Shown: one piece after another, positions 50,161 to 60,049 of the stretch
How positions within the stretch are numbered: the first letter of the stretch is position 1
Layout: every line of letters begins with the position of its first letter
NCBI GenBank assembly: GCA_028291545.1
Contig: JAQGHR010000031.1
Location: 1 to 64,000 of the forward strand
Reading direction: 5' to 3'
Length of the DNA: 64,000 nt
Source of the DNA: Planctomycetota bacterium
GTDB lineage: Bacteria > Planctomycetota > Planctomycetia > Isosphaerales > Isosphaeraceae
Notes under the pieces: generated by a model
What the model was told of the DNA's origin: nothing
The model's database searches: none
What the model saw: the letters and a program-made list of their open reading frames with translations, nothing else
Translations under genes and position numbers: made by a program

Positions 50161-50982
50161 ATGGAGACGTACGCCGAAGCCAGGATCGTGGCGGAGACCG
50201 CGGCGAGAGCGGCCGGGGAAATCCTGCTGTCCGCCTACGGTCGCGTCTCGGCGCGCGAGAAAGCCCCGGGCGACCTCGTGACGGACGCCGATCTCGCGAG
50301 TCAGAGGGCGATCGCCGCGATCCTCAAGGACGCGTTCCCCGATCACACCCTCCTGGCCGAGGAAGATGGCGTGATGCCGGACCCAGACGCCGCGTTTCGC
50401 TGGATCGTCGATCCGCTCGACGGTACCATCAACTTCGCTCACGGTGTCCCGCTCTGGTGCATCTCGATCGCCCTGGAGCACGCGGGCGAGCTGGTCGTCG
50501 GGGTCGTCTTCCAGCCGCTCCTCCGCGACCTCTTCAGCGCGTCCAAGGGAGCCGGGGCCACGCGCAATGGCGAGCCGATGCACGTCAGCGGCACCGATCG
50601 TCTGCAGCGATCCCTGATCGTCTGCGGGATGCCCACGAATTACGTCGCCGACGCCCCCAGGCAGCTCGCGATCTTTGACCGATTCTCGACCGGGACTCAT
50701 TCGGTGCGCCGGACGGGGAACTCGGCGTGGAACCTCGCGATGACCGCGGCCGGGGGGTTCGAGGTCTGCTACGGCAGCTCGCTTTATCCCTGGGATGCCG
50801 CGGCCGGGGTCGTCCTGGTTCGCGAGGCGGGCGGCACGGTCACGTTGATGGACGGCTCTCCCCACGACCTGTACAGGAATGAGGTCCTCGCCACGAACGG
50901 GCGTGTTCATGGCGAGGCGGTGGAGGCGATACGCACGGCCGTCAATCGCCGTCCCGTTCAAGCCGGGGACGGCGACGAATAG
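50161..50982 (+). CDS. Inositol monophosphatase-family protein
   Basis: LAEEDGV...FRWIVDPLDGTINFAHGVPLWCISIALEHAGELVVGVV...LYPWDAAAGVVLVREAGGTV. Confidence 0.93.
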   Translation: METYAEARIVAETAARAAGEILLSAYGRVSAREKAPGDLVTDADLASQRAIAAILKDAFPDHTLLAEEDGVMPDPDAAFRWIVDPLDGTINFAHGVPLWCISIALEHAGELVVGVVFQPLLRDLFSASKGAGATRNGEPMHVSGTDRLQRSLIVCGMPTNYVADAPRQLAIFDRFSTGTHSVRRTGNSAWNLAMTAAGGFEVCYGSSLYPWDAAAGVVLVREAGGTVTLMDGSPHDLYRNEVLATNGRVHGEAVEAIRTAVNRRPVQAGDGDE

Positions 50983-50995
50983 CACGCCCGGAACG

Positions 50996-52519
50996 TCATT
51001 TCGGCATTTGCTTGAACGGGTCCGGATCCGTGTCGCCCAGCCCGCCCTTCAGCGGCACCTTGCGCTCGACTTTCACGACCGGAACATCCTCTTCGTCCTC
51101 ATCCGGTTCGGCCACGGCGGTCACGGGCAAGGGGCGGAGCGAGAGGCTGATCTTCTTCGATTCGGGCTCGATCTTGAGGACGCGAACGTCGACCTCTTGA
51201 CCCGGCTCGACCACGTCCTTGACCCGGAAGACCTTCTTCGGGCCAAGTTCGGAGATGTGGATCAGGCCCTCAACGCCCGGCTCGATCTCGACAAACGCGC
51301 CGAAGTCCATCAATCGCGTGACCTTGCCCCGGACAGTCTCGCCCCGGGCGAACCGGTCCTCGATGTCGTCCCACGGGCTGGGCATGAGCTGTTTCAGGCC
51401 GAGGCTGATCTTGGACGTCGTGCGGTCAATCTTGAGAACCTTGACCTGAACCTCCTGGCCCACGCGGACGACGCTTCCCACGTCGGAAACCCGCGTCCAG
51501 GCCAGGTCGGAGACATGGATCAGGCCGTCCACTCCGCCGAGATCCACGAATGCGCCGAAGTCCTTGACCGAGCGAATCACGCCCTGACGAATCTGGCCCT
51601 CTTCGAGAGCCTTCCAGGTCTGTTCCTTCATCTCCTCGCGCTCTTTTTCGAGCAGATCGCGGCGGGAGACGACCAGGTTCTTCTCGCGCTGGTTGGCCTC
51701 GGTGACCACCACGCGGAGCTTCTGATTGAGGTAGATCGACGCATCCTCGACCCGATTGATCTCGATCTGCCCGATGGGAAGGAATCCGCGAATCCCATCG
51801 ACGAGGACTTCAAGCCCGCCCTTATTGACCTTCGTGGGCCGGGCCTCGACGATGAGCCCCTTGCGCAGGTTCGTCCAATCGGCCTCGACGGCCGCGCCCT
51901 TGAGCGAGAGGATGAGCAGGCCTTCCTCGGTGTCGAAGTGATCGACCACGACATCAATGATGTCGCCCGGATTCGGCAACGGGTTCTCGCCGAACTGCTC
52001 GACCGGGATGACGCCCTCGCTCTTGGCCGCGAGGTCGATGAAGACGCTCTTGCCCCGGATGCCGATGACCTTGCCCTTCTTGACGCCGCGCCCGCCTTCG
52101 CTGCCCACGTCCGCCTTGTCGGCATGCGCGCGATCGCCGGCGCGGGTGCGGCCCTGCTTCTCCACGTCGAACGCGGCCGTGTCGAATCCGGCCATCGCGG
52201 ACTCGAGCTCGGCCTCCAGGTCGTCATCCCAGAGCCGTTTCAGGGGGACCTCGGGAGCGCGTGGTTTGTCCGCGCCTCGGGTCGTGGCGGCGTCAAGTTC
52301 CCGATCGATGTCCTCGGTGCGACGGAATTGCGGCCCGTCGTCGTCATCGCGAGGTCGGACCTGACGGATGGGGGCCGCCGACCGCTCGGCGGGCTTCGGG
52401 GCGGCTGGCGGGGCGGCGAAGGCCGCCGCGGGAGCCGGTGTCGCCGTCGGCGTCGGGGCCTCGGGTGCGGCGGGCGGCTCGGACAAGGACCGGACGCGAG
52501 GGATCGGGGATTCGCTCAT
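50996..52519 (-). CDS. S1 RNA-binding domain protein (ribosomal protein S1-like) with Pro/Ala-rich N-terminus
   Basis: Multiple S1 domains: GVIRSVKDFGAFVDLGGVDGLIHVSDLAWTRVSDVGSVVRVGQEVQVKVLKID; GKVTRLMDFGAFVEIEPGVEGLIHISEL. Confidence 0.9.
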   Translation of the reverse strand: MSESPIPRVRSLSEPPAAPEAPTPTATPAPAAAFAAPPAAPKPAERSAAPIRQVRPRDDDDGPQFRRTEDIDRELDAATTRGADKPRAPEVPLKRLWDDDLEAELESAMAGFDTAAFDVEKQGRTRAGDRAHADKADVGSEGGRGVKKGKVIGIRGKSVFIDLAAKSEGVIPVEQFGENPLPNPGDIIDVVVDHFDTEEGLLILSLKGAAVEADWTNLRKGLIVEARPTKVNKGGLEVLVDGIRGFLPIGQIEINRVEDASIYLNQKLRVVVTEANQREKNLVVSRRDLLEKEREEMKEQTWKALEEGQIRQGVIRSVKDFGAFVDLGGVDGLIHVSDLAWTRVSDVGSVVRVGQEVQVKVLKIDRTTSKISLGLKQLMPSPWDDIEDRFARGETVRGKVTRLMDFGAFVEIEPGVEGLIHISELGPKKVFRVKDVVEPGQEVDVRVLKIEPESKKISLSLRPLPVTAVAEPDEDEEDVPVVKVERKVPLKGGLGDTDPDPFKQMPK

Positions 52520-52671
52520 GGTCGGCAACCGGAGGACGGAGGAATATGGTTGGGTATCGGGGGCGCGACGGCTCACGCCTTCACGCATCATGCACGATGG
52601 CGACGCCTCGCAAGTCTCATTCTACCCCGACACGCCGTCCCGGGGCCATGCGGGATGCTCGGCGCACGAAT

Positions 52672-53343
52672 TCAGTCCTGCAACTCCAGCGTCGCCCACA
52701 AACTCGGGTCTTCCCCAATCGGGAAATCCCGTCCCACGGTCAGGAACTCGTCGCCTCGGTCCGGGTCGGTCACCTGATACGCCAGGCCCATGCGGCGATT
52801 CGTGTCCGGGTCGAAGCCGTTCAGGGCCGATGCGCCGAGGAACAGTTCGAGCCGCCACCCTCCGCGCGTCTTCTCGGCGCGAGCTTGAACGGATTCGGGC
52901 TTGGCCAGCGGAGCGTCGGCGAGGCCGCGATGGATCGGCTTCTGTTCGAACTGGACGCCCACGGTCCGCTTCGCCTTGTCCGGCACGAGGACGGCGGAGA
53001 ACCGGTGGCAGAACCGAGTCGCTCGATGGACATCGCGCGTGTCGCGGGTGTCGATCCACAGTTGGAGGCCGTCCGAGGCGTCGGCCATGTAGCGATCATG
53101 ATAGATCGGGCTGATCTTGCCGGTCACCTCGACCTGGAATGCGAGTCCCTGGGGATTCCACGCCGCGCGAACCTCGGACCAGGGAACCTTGCCCTCCAGC
53201 ATCGGCGTGCGGATCAATCGGCAGGATTCGGGCAGGTCGAGCAACCGGCCCGAGTCGCCCTCGATCGGCATCTTGTCGATTCGACGACACGGCACGGCCA
53301 GTCGGAACCAGAAGGCCTGGGGGATGAGTCCGGCGCTGCTCAT
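52672..53343 (-). CDS. Hypothetical protein, possible CBM9/DOMON-like beta-sandwich
   Basis: VPWSEVRAAWNPQGLAFQVEVTGKISPIYHDRYMADASDGLQLWIDTRDTRDVHRATRFCHRF. Confidence 0.65.
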   Translation of the reverse strand: MSSAGLIPQAFWFRLAVPCRRIDKMPIEGDSGRLLDLPESCRLIRTPMLEGKVPWSEVRAAWNPQGLAFQVEVTGKISPIYHDRYMADASDGLQLWIDTRDTRDVHRATRFCHRFSAVLVPDKAKRTVGVQFEQKPIHRGLADAPLAKPESVQARAEKTRGGWRLELFLGASALNGFDPDTNRRMGLAYQVTDPDRGDEFLTVGRDFPIGEDPSLWATLELQD

Positions 53344-53380
53344 TCAAGATCGCTCCATCGCCGCGAGGTCCGAACCACGG

Positions 53381-53707
53381 TTACTCCAGTGTATTATCCG
53401 TGAACGGCTTCGGCTTTTCAAACATCGGCGGGCGAACGAGGGCCATGACGACCATGCTCACACCCAGGGCAACGAAGAAAATTGCCATGTTGAATTTGTA
53501 ATACGCCCAGATCCCGATGGCGATCGACCACAGGCCGCCCTGAAAGGAGTACCAACCTCGGCCTTCCACCAATCCCTGGGCGACCGCCGAGACCCCGATC
53601 ACGAACATGATCCCCGGCCACCACATCCCCGTATAGAAGAGGATTCCAAGGCCGATCAGCCAGATCCCGCCTGTGACCTCCCCTGCCCGTTCGTCCGACA
53701 TCGCCAT
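53381..53707 (-). CDS. Small membrane protein
   Basis: 108 aa with several TM segments: GGIWLIGLGILFYTGMWWPGIMFVIGVSAVAQGL...GLWSIAIGIWAYYKFNMAIFFVALGVSMVVMAL. Confidence 0.75.
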   Translation of the reverse strand: MAMSDERAGEVTGGIWLIGLGILFYTGMWWPGIMFVIGVSAVAQGLVEGRGWYSFQGGLWSIAIGIWAYYKFNMAIFFVALGVSMVVMALVRPPMFEKPKPFTDNTLE

Positions 53708-53793
53708 CGTCGTCTCCCCCGGATCGCCGTCGCCGCCATCTCATCCCCGAATGCGTTCGCGACCGAGGTCGCGATATTACCGGAGAATTCCGG

Positions 53794-53892
53794 TCAGGGC
53801 TCGCCGTCGTCCTCGCGGGCCAGGGCCAGCGAGTATCCGACAAGCAAGACGGCGAGGACGACGACCATGCTGGCGACGATGGCCAATTCCAT
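53794..53892 (-). CDS. Possible 32-aa single-TM microprotein
   Basis: ORF below the track cutoff: MELAIVASMVVVLAVLLVGYSLALAREDDGEP, starts 4 bp beyond the ribH stop codon. Confidence 0.45.
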   Translation of the reverse strand: MELAIVASMVVVLAVLLVGYSLALAREDDGEP

Positions 53893-53896
53893 GATC

Positions 53897-54409
53897 TCAG
53901 GTCGTTCCCGGAAATCCGAATCCTGAACCCGACGCCTGCGTCCCGCCCTGGATGGCCTTGAGGAGGTTGACCATCTCGATGGCCGCCATCGCCGCCTCCG
54001 CCCCCTTGTTGCCGGCCTTGAGGCCCGACCGGTTCAGCGCCTGCTCGACCGTGTCGGTCGTCAACACCCCGAAGATCACCGGCACGCCGGTTGTCAGGCT
54101 GGCCGACATGATCCCGGCGGCCGTCTGACCGGCGACGTGATCGTAATGCCCCGTCTCGCCCCGGATGATGCATCCCAGGCAAATCACGGCCGAATACTTT
54201 CCCGACTCGGCCAGCGCCCGGGCCACCAGCGGCACCTCGAACGAGCCCGGCACCCAGGCCACGTCGAGCTTCTCGTCCGCCACGCCATGCCGTGTGAAGG
54301 CATCCCGGCAGCCCGAGAGCAGGGCGTCCGTCACCAGATTATTGAAACGGCTCGCAACCACGGCGAAGCGGCCGGGAGGGGTGGAGAAGTCGCCGGAGAA
54401 GATGGGCAT
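53897..54409 (-). CDS. ribH: 6,7-dimethyl-8-ribityllumazine synthase
   Basis: RFAVVASRFNNLVTDALLSGCRDAFTRHG...VAWVPGSFEVPLVARALAESGKYSAVICLGCIIRGETGHYDHVAGQTAAGI...NKGAEAAMAAIEM. Confidence 0.96.
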   Translation of the reverse strand: MPIFSGDFSTPPGRFAVVASRFNNLVTDALLSGCRDAFTRHGVADEKLDVAWVPGSFEVPLVARALAESGKYSAVICLGCIIRGETGHYDHVAGQTAAGIMSASLTTGVPVIFGVLTTDTVEQALNRSGLKAGNKGAEAAMAAIEMVNLLKAIQGGTQASGSGFGFPGTT

Positions 54410-54500
54410 CGAGGGCTCAGTCTGGGCTATGGGCCGGGAGCGCACGGAGATTGCACCATTATGCGCCAACCAGGGACCAGTTCCAACCGGCCAAAGGCGT

Positions 54501-54884
54501 TCAAACGAGCGTGAGCACACCGCCTCGAAAGTCCAGGGTCAGGATGTGCCCGCGCAGGAAGTCCAGGCCGAGGAGGCCATCGATACCTGCGTCCGCCGGC
54601 AATGCATGTGCGAGTAAGGGGAAGCCGATTCGATGGATGCCGAGAGCCGTGAACCGATTCACCACGACGCGGGGGACGATCTCCACTCCGTTGCCCATCG
54701 CGACTCGGACCCGGTCGATCGAAGCCGACGGGTCGTATCCGACGAAGGCCATGAGATCCTCGCGTACAAGGCTGTTAGTCGCCCCGGTGTCGAGGACGAG
54801 CCTCAACTCGACCGCGCCGGTCGGCCCCGAGAGCTCCCCCCGCAGACGGATTGGTCCTTGCCTCGGGTCGAAGGGATGGCTCAC
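54501..54884 (-). CDS. Retropepsin-like aspartic protease
   Basis: GTG start at 54884 overlapping the upstream stop (GTGA); LRLVLDTGATNSLVREDL...GIDGLLGLDFLRGHILTLDFRGGVL. Confidence 0.85.
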   Translation of the reverse strand: MSHPFDPRQGPIRLRGELSGPTGAVELRLVLDTGATNSLVREDLMAFVGYDPSASIDRVRVAMGNGVEIVPRVVVNRFTALGIHRIGFPLLAHALPADAGIDGLLGLDFLRGHILTLDFRGGVLTLV

Positions 54885-55192
54885 AGAACGAGCGCCAAGT
54901 CGTCGGGCATCTTGCCCAGGAACTCGACGGCGCAACGGGCCGGGCGTGGCTGGAGTGCGAGCATGCGCCGTCCCAGTTCGTCGCGGTCCGGGCTGTGGAT
55001 CAGCACCTCGCCGGAGAGGATCTCCAGGTGTTCGTCCGTCTCCGGGTCGCCAATCAATACCCATTCGGGGGCATAACGGGCGACGATCTCGGGGTAGGTG
55101 AGGCGTTCCGTCATGACCTGGCCCTCCTCAGCAGTTTCGATCGTTCCATCCTCATCGATCCCCTCATCGGCGGCAAGCCGATCGGGGGTCAT
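54881..55192 (-). CDS. Small hypothetical protein (DUF5678-like?)
   Basis: ATGA overlap with the upstream stop at 55189-55192; MTERLTYPEIVARYAPEWVLIGDPETDEHLEILSGEVLIHSPDRDELGRRM. Confidence 0.7.
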   Translation of the reverse strand: MTPDRLAADEGIDEDGTIETAEEGQVMTERLTYPEIVARYAPEWVLIGDPETDEHLEILSGEVLIHSPDRDELGRRMLALQPRPARCAVEFLGKMPDDLALVL

Positions 55193-55818
55193 GCTGCCTC
55201 GACGGCCCGAGCGATGATGGCCTGAATCGCGGCGAGGATGGCGCCGACATCGTCCAGATAATATCGTCGGGCGTCGATCTCGACGATGTCGGCGGCCTCG
55301 GTGAGGCGGAGGAACTGCCAGACCTCGCCGGTCGTGATGCAGCCGTGCATCGGGAAGGGGCCGCGCCCCTCCGCCCGGTTGAAGAGCTGGGCGGCGACCA
55401 TCTCGGCCGCGCACTGGCCGATCCCGCCCTCAATATCGTTCTTCTTCGCCTCAACGACGGTGATGATCGGCGATCGCAGGGGCGGGACCGGCGGGGCCGT
55501 CGCCAGGATGAAGTCGCACTCGCCGACCAGGCCTCGGGTCGGGTCCACGTCGAGCCTCTGGCCCGAGAAGATCGCGAGAGGAACGGGGCTGAGCTCGCGG
55601 CTCGCCATGAGGATCGGGACGACGATGAACTCGCTCCGGGCCTTCTCGCTGATGAGGGCAAGCTGGGTCCGCTTGCCCAGGATGTCGGTCAGCCAGGCAG
55701 GAATGGCGAGGGGTGCGACGGCCGGGAAGAGGTCGGCCTCCCGGGTCGTCACGCCGAGCGTGCGAATCATCTGGTCGATCGAGAAGTCGCTGAAGGCCAT
55801 CGCGGACGCCCCTGTCAT
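55189..55818 (-). CDS. Hypothetical protein with possible PD-(D/E)xK nuclease-like core
   Basis: GECDFILATAPPVPPLRSPIITVVEAKKNDIEGGIGQCAAEMVAAQLFN resembles D...ExK followed by a Q-containing helix. Confidence 0.65.
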   Translation of the reverse strand: MTGASAMAFSDFSIDQMIRTLGVTTREADLFPAVAPLAIPAWLTDILGKRTQLALISEKARSEFIVVPILMASRELSPVPLAIFSGQRLDVDPTRGLVGECDFILATAPPVPPLRSPIITVVEAKKNDIEGGIGQCAAEMVAAQLFNRAEGRGPFPMHGCITTGEVWQFLRLTEAADIVEIDARRYYLDDVGAILAAIQAIIARAVEAA

Positions 55819-55842
55819 TGTGGTCTTCCATTCCGCGTCGTC

Positions 55843-56241
55843 TCACACCGGAGGTAGGGGACCCGACGCCCCGCCCGAGGCCGATCGTCGCTCCAACATC
55901 TTCTGGAGCTCATCCAGGACGCGGTGATAGCCCTCGCTCCGTGGAAGGCAAACGTCCCGTCTCAAGTCGTCCGGAAAGTGATCCAGAATCTCCTGCGCGT
56001 CCCACACTCGGTCGGGACGTAGCCTGTAAATCAGGCCGCAGGCCAGATCCAGGAGAACCCCGGCGGCCTCGGCCCTCAACGCTTCGATTCCCGATCGACC
56101 CAGGCCATCCAGATAGGGCTTCGCCCCGGCCTCAGTGAGCTTCTGGCGCACGAACCCCGCCAAGGGCTCACGGTTCGCTCGCACGAAGTCCGCCATGACG
56201 CCGTACACGTCGTCCGGATCGTCCGGCCTCTCACGGCTCAT
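55843..56241 (-). CDS. Hypothetical protein
   Basis: 132 aa, ATGA-coupled to the upstream Uma2 gene. Confidence 0.65.
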   Translation of the reverse strand: MSRERPDDPDDVYGVMADFVRANREPLAGFVRQKLTEAGAKPYLDGLGRSGIEALRAEAAGVLLDLACGLIYRLRPDRVWDAQEILDHFPDDLRRDVCLPRSEGYHRVLDELQKMLERRSASGGASGPLPPV

Positions 56242-56915
56242 CGCGGAAGCCCGAGGTGCGGCCCGAGCGTTTCACGAACCCATGCCCGAAGCCGTTTTGT
56301 CCAGGTTCCTTCCAGGACGTCACGGCCGAGGGCGAGAGCCTCAAGAACGAGGGCCGGCGTGAGCATGGGCAGGCTCAGGCTATGGTCGATCGGCTGGTAG
56401 GTTCCATCCTCGCCCAGGGACAGGAAGCGGAGCCGTCGGGACCGGGCGCGATACTGCCAGACCTCCGGCACGCCGAGGGCAGAATAGACCGGTAGGCGAC
56501 CCTTGGAACTGCCACGGTTATCCACTTCGATCCAGAGGTCGGGCGGCGGGTCGCCCTCGGCGACCTTGATCGAGGCTTTGCCGAGAATCCGGTGCGCGTT
56601 CGCGAAATAGAATCCCTGATCGGGCTCCTTGCCCTTCCCCTTGCGCGGAGCATCTCCCGGCAGTCGCATCGTCGTCGAGGACGTGCCCTCGTACTCGATG
56701 TTTAGCTCCTCACAGATCACGGAAACAAGACAGGCGATGCGTCGCGACGGCTTTTCGTGGGCATATTCCGGTGACATGATCTCCAGCGTCCCGTCGTAGT
56801 AGGTCATCCGCTTGTGACGATTGGCGAACACGTCGCGGAGGGCCACGTAGACGTCATACGGGATGTCCGTCAGGACCATCGGCTCGGGCAGGCTTGTCCG
56901 CGTCTTTGTTGCCAT
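56238..56915 (-). CDS. Uma2-family protein
   Basis: [52 protein letters not shown]...[10 protein letters not shown]...[33 protein letters not shown]. Confidence 0.92.
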   Translation of the reverse strand: MATKTRTSLPEPMVLTDIPYDVYVALRDVFANRHKRMTYYDGTLEIMSPEYAHEKPSRRIACLVSVICEELNIEYEGTSSTTMRLPGDAPRKGKGKEPDQGFYFANAHRILGKASIKVAEGDPPPDLWIEVDNRGSSKGRLPVYSALGVPEVWQYRARSRRLRFLSLGEDGTYQPIDHSLSLPMLTPALVLEALALGRDVLEGTWTKRLRAWVRETLGPHLGLPR

Positions 56916-56936
56916 GAGATCGTCTCCGGCGCGGCC

Positions 56937-58751
56937 TCACGACAGGTTCATGCTCATCAAGAACTCCGCGTTGGTCTTGGTCTTCTTCATGCGGCCGGTG
57001 AGGAGTTCCATCGCCTCGACGGGGTTCATGTCGTTCAGGACGCGGCGCAGGATCCAGACGCGGCGCATCTCCTCGGCATCGAACAGCAGCTCCTCGCGGC
57101 GGGTCCCGGAGCGGTTGACGTCGATGGCGGGCCAGACCCGCTTGTCGACGAGGCGGCGGTCGAGATGAAGCTCCATGTTGCCGGTGCCTTTGAACTCCTC
57201 GAAGATCACGTCGTCCATGCGGCTGCCGGTCTCGACCAGCGCGGTGGCCAGGATCGTGAGCGAGCCGGCCTCCTCGATCTTGCGAGCGGCGCCGAAGAAC
57301 CGCTTGGGCTTCTGGAGGGCGGAGGCGTCAATACCGCCGGTGAGGATCTTGCCCGAGTGCGGGGCCTCGGTGTTGTAGGCGCGGGCCAGGCGGGTGATGG
57401 AATCCAACAGGATCACCACGTCGCGGCCGTACTCGACCATCCGCTTGGCCTTCTCGATAACCATCTCGGCGACCTGGATATGGCGCGAGGCGGGCTCGTC
57501 GAACGTGGAGGAGATCACCTCGGCGGTCGCGCCCTTGACCGAGCGCTCCATGTCGGTCACCTCTTCGGGGCGCTCGTCGATGAGGAGGACCATCACGTAC
57601 GCGTCGGGATGATTGGCCAGCACCGAGTTGGCAATCTTCTGCAGAAGAATGGTCTTGCCGGTGCGCGGAGGGGCGACGATCAGGCCGCGTTGGCCTTTGC
57701 CGATGGGCGTGACCATGTCCACCACGCGCATGTTGATCTCGTCCGGGCCGTTTTCCAGGATGATCCGGCCGGAGGGATGCATGGCGGTCAGGTCGTCGAA
57801 GCCGACCTTTTCGCTGAGCTTGTCGGGGTCTTCGTAATTGATCGCCTCGACGCGCAGGAGGGCGAAGTAGCGCTCATTCTCCTTCGGAGGCCGGATCTGG
57901 CCGGCGACGATGGCCCCGGTCTTGAGGCCGAAGCGGCGGATCTGGCTCGGGGAAACGTAAATGTCATCCGGGCAGGGAAGGTAATTGTAGTCGGGCGAAC
58001 GGAGGAAGCCGAACCCGTCGGGGAGCACTTCCAGGGTGCCCTCGCCGAACATGAGGCCGTTTTGCTTGACCCGTTCCTTGAGGATCTTGAAGATCAGATC
58101 CTGCTTCTTCAGCCCGGTGTACTCGATCACCCCTTCGCTCTTCGCGGTGCGAATGAGCTGGGGCATCGTCATTTTTTGCAGCTCGGTGAGGTGGATCTCG
58201 CCGCGCTTGATGTCTTCATAACGGTCGTGAATCGCGTTATCGCCGAACTCATCGTCGTCGTTCTCGATCTCGACGGCGACAGGAGCTAACTCCTCGGCGG
58301 GCTCGGACGGATCGAGTACGGGCTCGCGCTCAAGGCGCGGGGCAAACGCCGGCTCTCGTTCCGGCGGACGGGAATCGCGAACGCGTTCACGCGAGGTGAA
58401 CCCATTCGTTACCGGCGCGGGGACCGGAGGAGCGGCCGGCGCGGCGGCCGCGGCCTGGCGCTCGGCGCGGTCGCGATTCAGGCGATCGCGGAGCGTGGGG
58501 CCGGGTTCGCGATCGCGAGCGACCGGTCCGGGCTCGCGAGGACGAGCCGGCTCACGATCGGCGGGGCGATCCTCGCGGTAGGCGTCTCTCTCACGGTATT
58601 CGGGCATATCGTCGTTCCCGTTTTCGGGGCGAGTCGCGGGCAATCCGTTCACATCGCCGCCGACGGGGTCGAGGGAGTCGGGAGCGAGCGGCGTCTTGCG
58701 GGTGCGAGACGTCGATGCGGGCTCCCGGCGTGGGCGAGTCTCGTGCGGCAT
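56937..58751 (-). CDS. rho: Transcription termination factor Rho with long disordered N-terminus
   Basis: [21 protein letters not shown]..., [100 protein letters not shown]. Confidence 0.97.
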   Translation of the reverse strand: MPHETRPRREPASTSRTRKTPLAPDSLDPVGGDVNGLPATRPENGNDDMPEYRERDAYREDRPADREPARPREPGPVARDREPGPTLRDRLNRDRAERQAAAAAPAAPPVPAPVTNGFTSRERVRDSRPPEREPAFAPRLEREPVLDPSEPAEELAPVAVEIENDDDEFGDNAIHDRYEDIKRGEIHLTELQKMTMPQLIRTAKSEGVIEYTGLKKQDLIFKILKERVKQNGLMFGEGTLEVLPDGFGFLRSPDYNYLPCPDDIYVSPSQIRRFGLKTGAIVAGQIRPPKENERYFALLRVEAINYEDPDKLSEKVGFDDLTAMHPSGRIILENGPDEINMRVVDMVTPIGKGQRGLIVAPPRTGKTILLQKIANSVLANHPDAYVMVLLIDERPEEVTDMERSVKGATAEVISSTFDEPASRHIQVAEMVIEKAKRMVEYGRDVVILLDSITRLARAYNTEAPHSGKILTGGIDASALQKPKRFFGAARKIEEAGSLTILATALVETGSRMDDVIFEEFKGTGNMELHLDRRLVDKRVWPAIDVNRSGTRREELLFDAEEMRRVWILRRVLNDMNPVEAMELLTGRMKKTKTNAEFLMSMNLS

Positions 58752-58886
58752 GGCGGTTGGTTCTCCTCGTCGGGTCGAGCAGGAGGTCAGCGAGGGGATC
58801 GCGATCGTCGCGCGGAGGTCGTAGGGACGATGCGAAGCCGATCGGGATGGGGGGCTGGCGGGTCGAAGGGGAAATGGACGAAGAAG

Positions 58887-59684
58887 TCAGCGTTTTTTCG
58901 GCTTGTCCGGGGCCGGATCGGGCTCGATCCGTGGCAGGCGAGACGGTCGGGGCGGATCGGTTTTCGGGCGGCGGACGAGCTTGTCCCAGAGCGAATCGAC
59001 CGCGGCGGACAGGGCCGCGTCGTCGTCGTGATTCTCAAGGACGAAATCCGCCCTGCCGCGCTTGGTGTCCAGGGACATCTGGACGCGTTCGCGGGTCGCG
59101 AGGTTCTCGGCCGTCCAGTCTCGCGAGGCGACCAGCCTCGCCAGGCGGACATCAGCCGGCGCGTCGACGAAGACAATCACGTCACAGAGGTCGTGCCATT
59201 TGGCCTCGAACAACACGGCCGCGTCGAGGACCACGGCCGTGGCCTGGCGTTTCCTCGCGGCGCGGGAGATCGCCTTCTCGAACGTCTGTCGCATCCGGGG
59301 GTGGAGGAGCCCCTCCAGAGCCTTGAGCGCGGCGTCGTCCGAGAACACGATGGCGGCGAGCTTCCTGCGGTCGATGGTCGGCGGCTTCTCGGGCAACCCG
59401 GAGAAATCCAGGATCTGCTCGCCGAAGCGCTCGATGAGCGGCTCTCGCGTCGGCGGTTGATCGAGCAATGCGTGGCCGACCGCGTCGGCCTCGAGGACCT
59501 GGGCGCCCTTCTCGGCCATCAGGGCCGCGGCCCGGCTCTTGCCCGATCCGATCCCCCCGACCAGACCGATGACCGGCAGCGGGCCGCTCTTCCACGGGCC
59601 GCGAGGCCGCTTCGGAGGCGGGGAGGGCCGCGGGCGCGACCGGTCAGGACGGCGAGTCGAAGGTCTGCCCAAAGGAGTTCTCAT
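58887..59684 (-). CDS. coaE: Dephospho-CoA kinase
   Basis: VIGLVGGIGSGKSRAAALMAEKGAQVLEADAVGHALLDQP...VVLDAAVLFEAKWHDLCDVIVFVDAPADVRLARLVASRDW. Confidence 0.93.
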   Translation of the reverse strand: MRTPLGRPSTRRPDRSRPRPSPPPKRPRGPWKSGPLPVIGLVGGIGSGKSRAAALMAEKGAQVLEADAVGHALLDQPPTREPLIERFGEQILDFSGLPEKPPTIDRRKLAAIVFSDDAALKALEGLLHPRMRQTFEKAISRAARKRQATAVVLDAAVLFEAKWHDLCDVIVFVDAPADVRLARLVASRDWTAENLATRERVQMSLDTKRGRADFVLENHDDDAALSAAVDSLWDKLVRRPKTDPPRPSRLPRIEPDPAPDKPKKR

Positions 59685-60049
59685 CGTGGGGTGCCGCGAG
59701 GACGGACGGGATTAGCCGAAGGTGTGCGATTGGGTTGTGAATTGGGATCGGGCGGATCGGAGTGAGAGGCGAATGACGCTGTGGCCCGGAATTTCGCCGA
59801 AAAAAATAACCGTGCTGGATCGTTCCGCCCGGTCATGCCTTCGGACGATGGGCGCCCGCGGCCCCGACTGGTCGGGGAGAGCGATCGCGGAGGTATGACG
59901 CGGGGAAAATTCGCGAGCGGAGTTTCCGAGGATCGACTTAATCCCTTATACCTTCCACGACCCGGTCGATGCAATCCGTTTATCTCGATGATCGTGAGAA
60001 TGGGGCGCCGCCACGGTTTTCTCGATTCCGCAGGACGTCGAGTCCGGCG

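Noticed and set aside
50879-52777. 632-aa plus-strand ORF opposite the S1-domain protein
   Set aside because: The minus frame encodes unambiguous S1 domains.
56814-58289. 491-aa plus-strand ORF opposite rho
   Set aside because: Rho is unmistakable on the minus strand.
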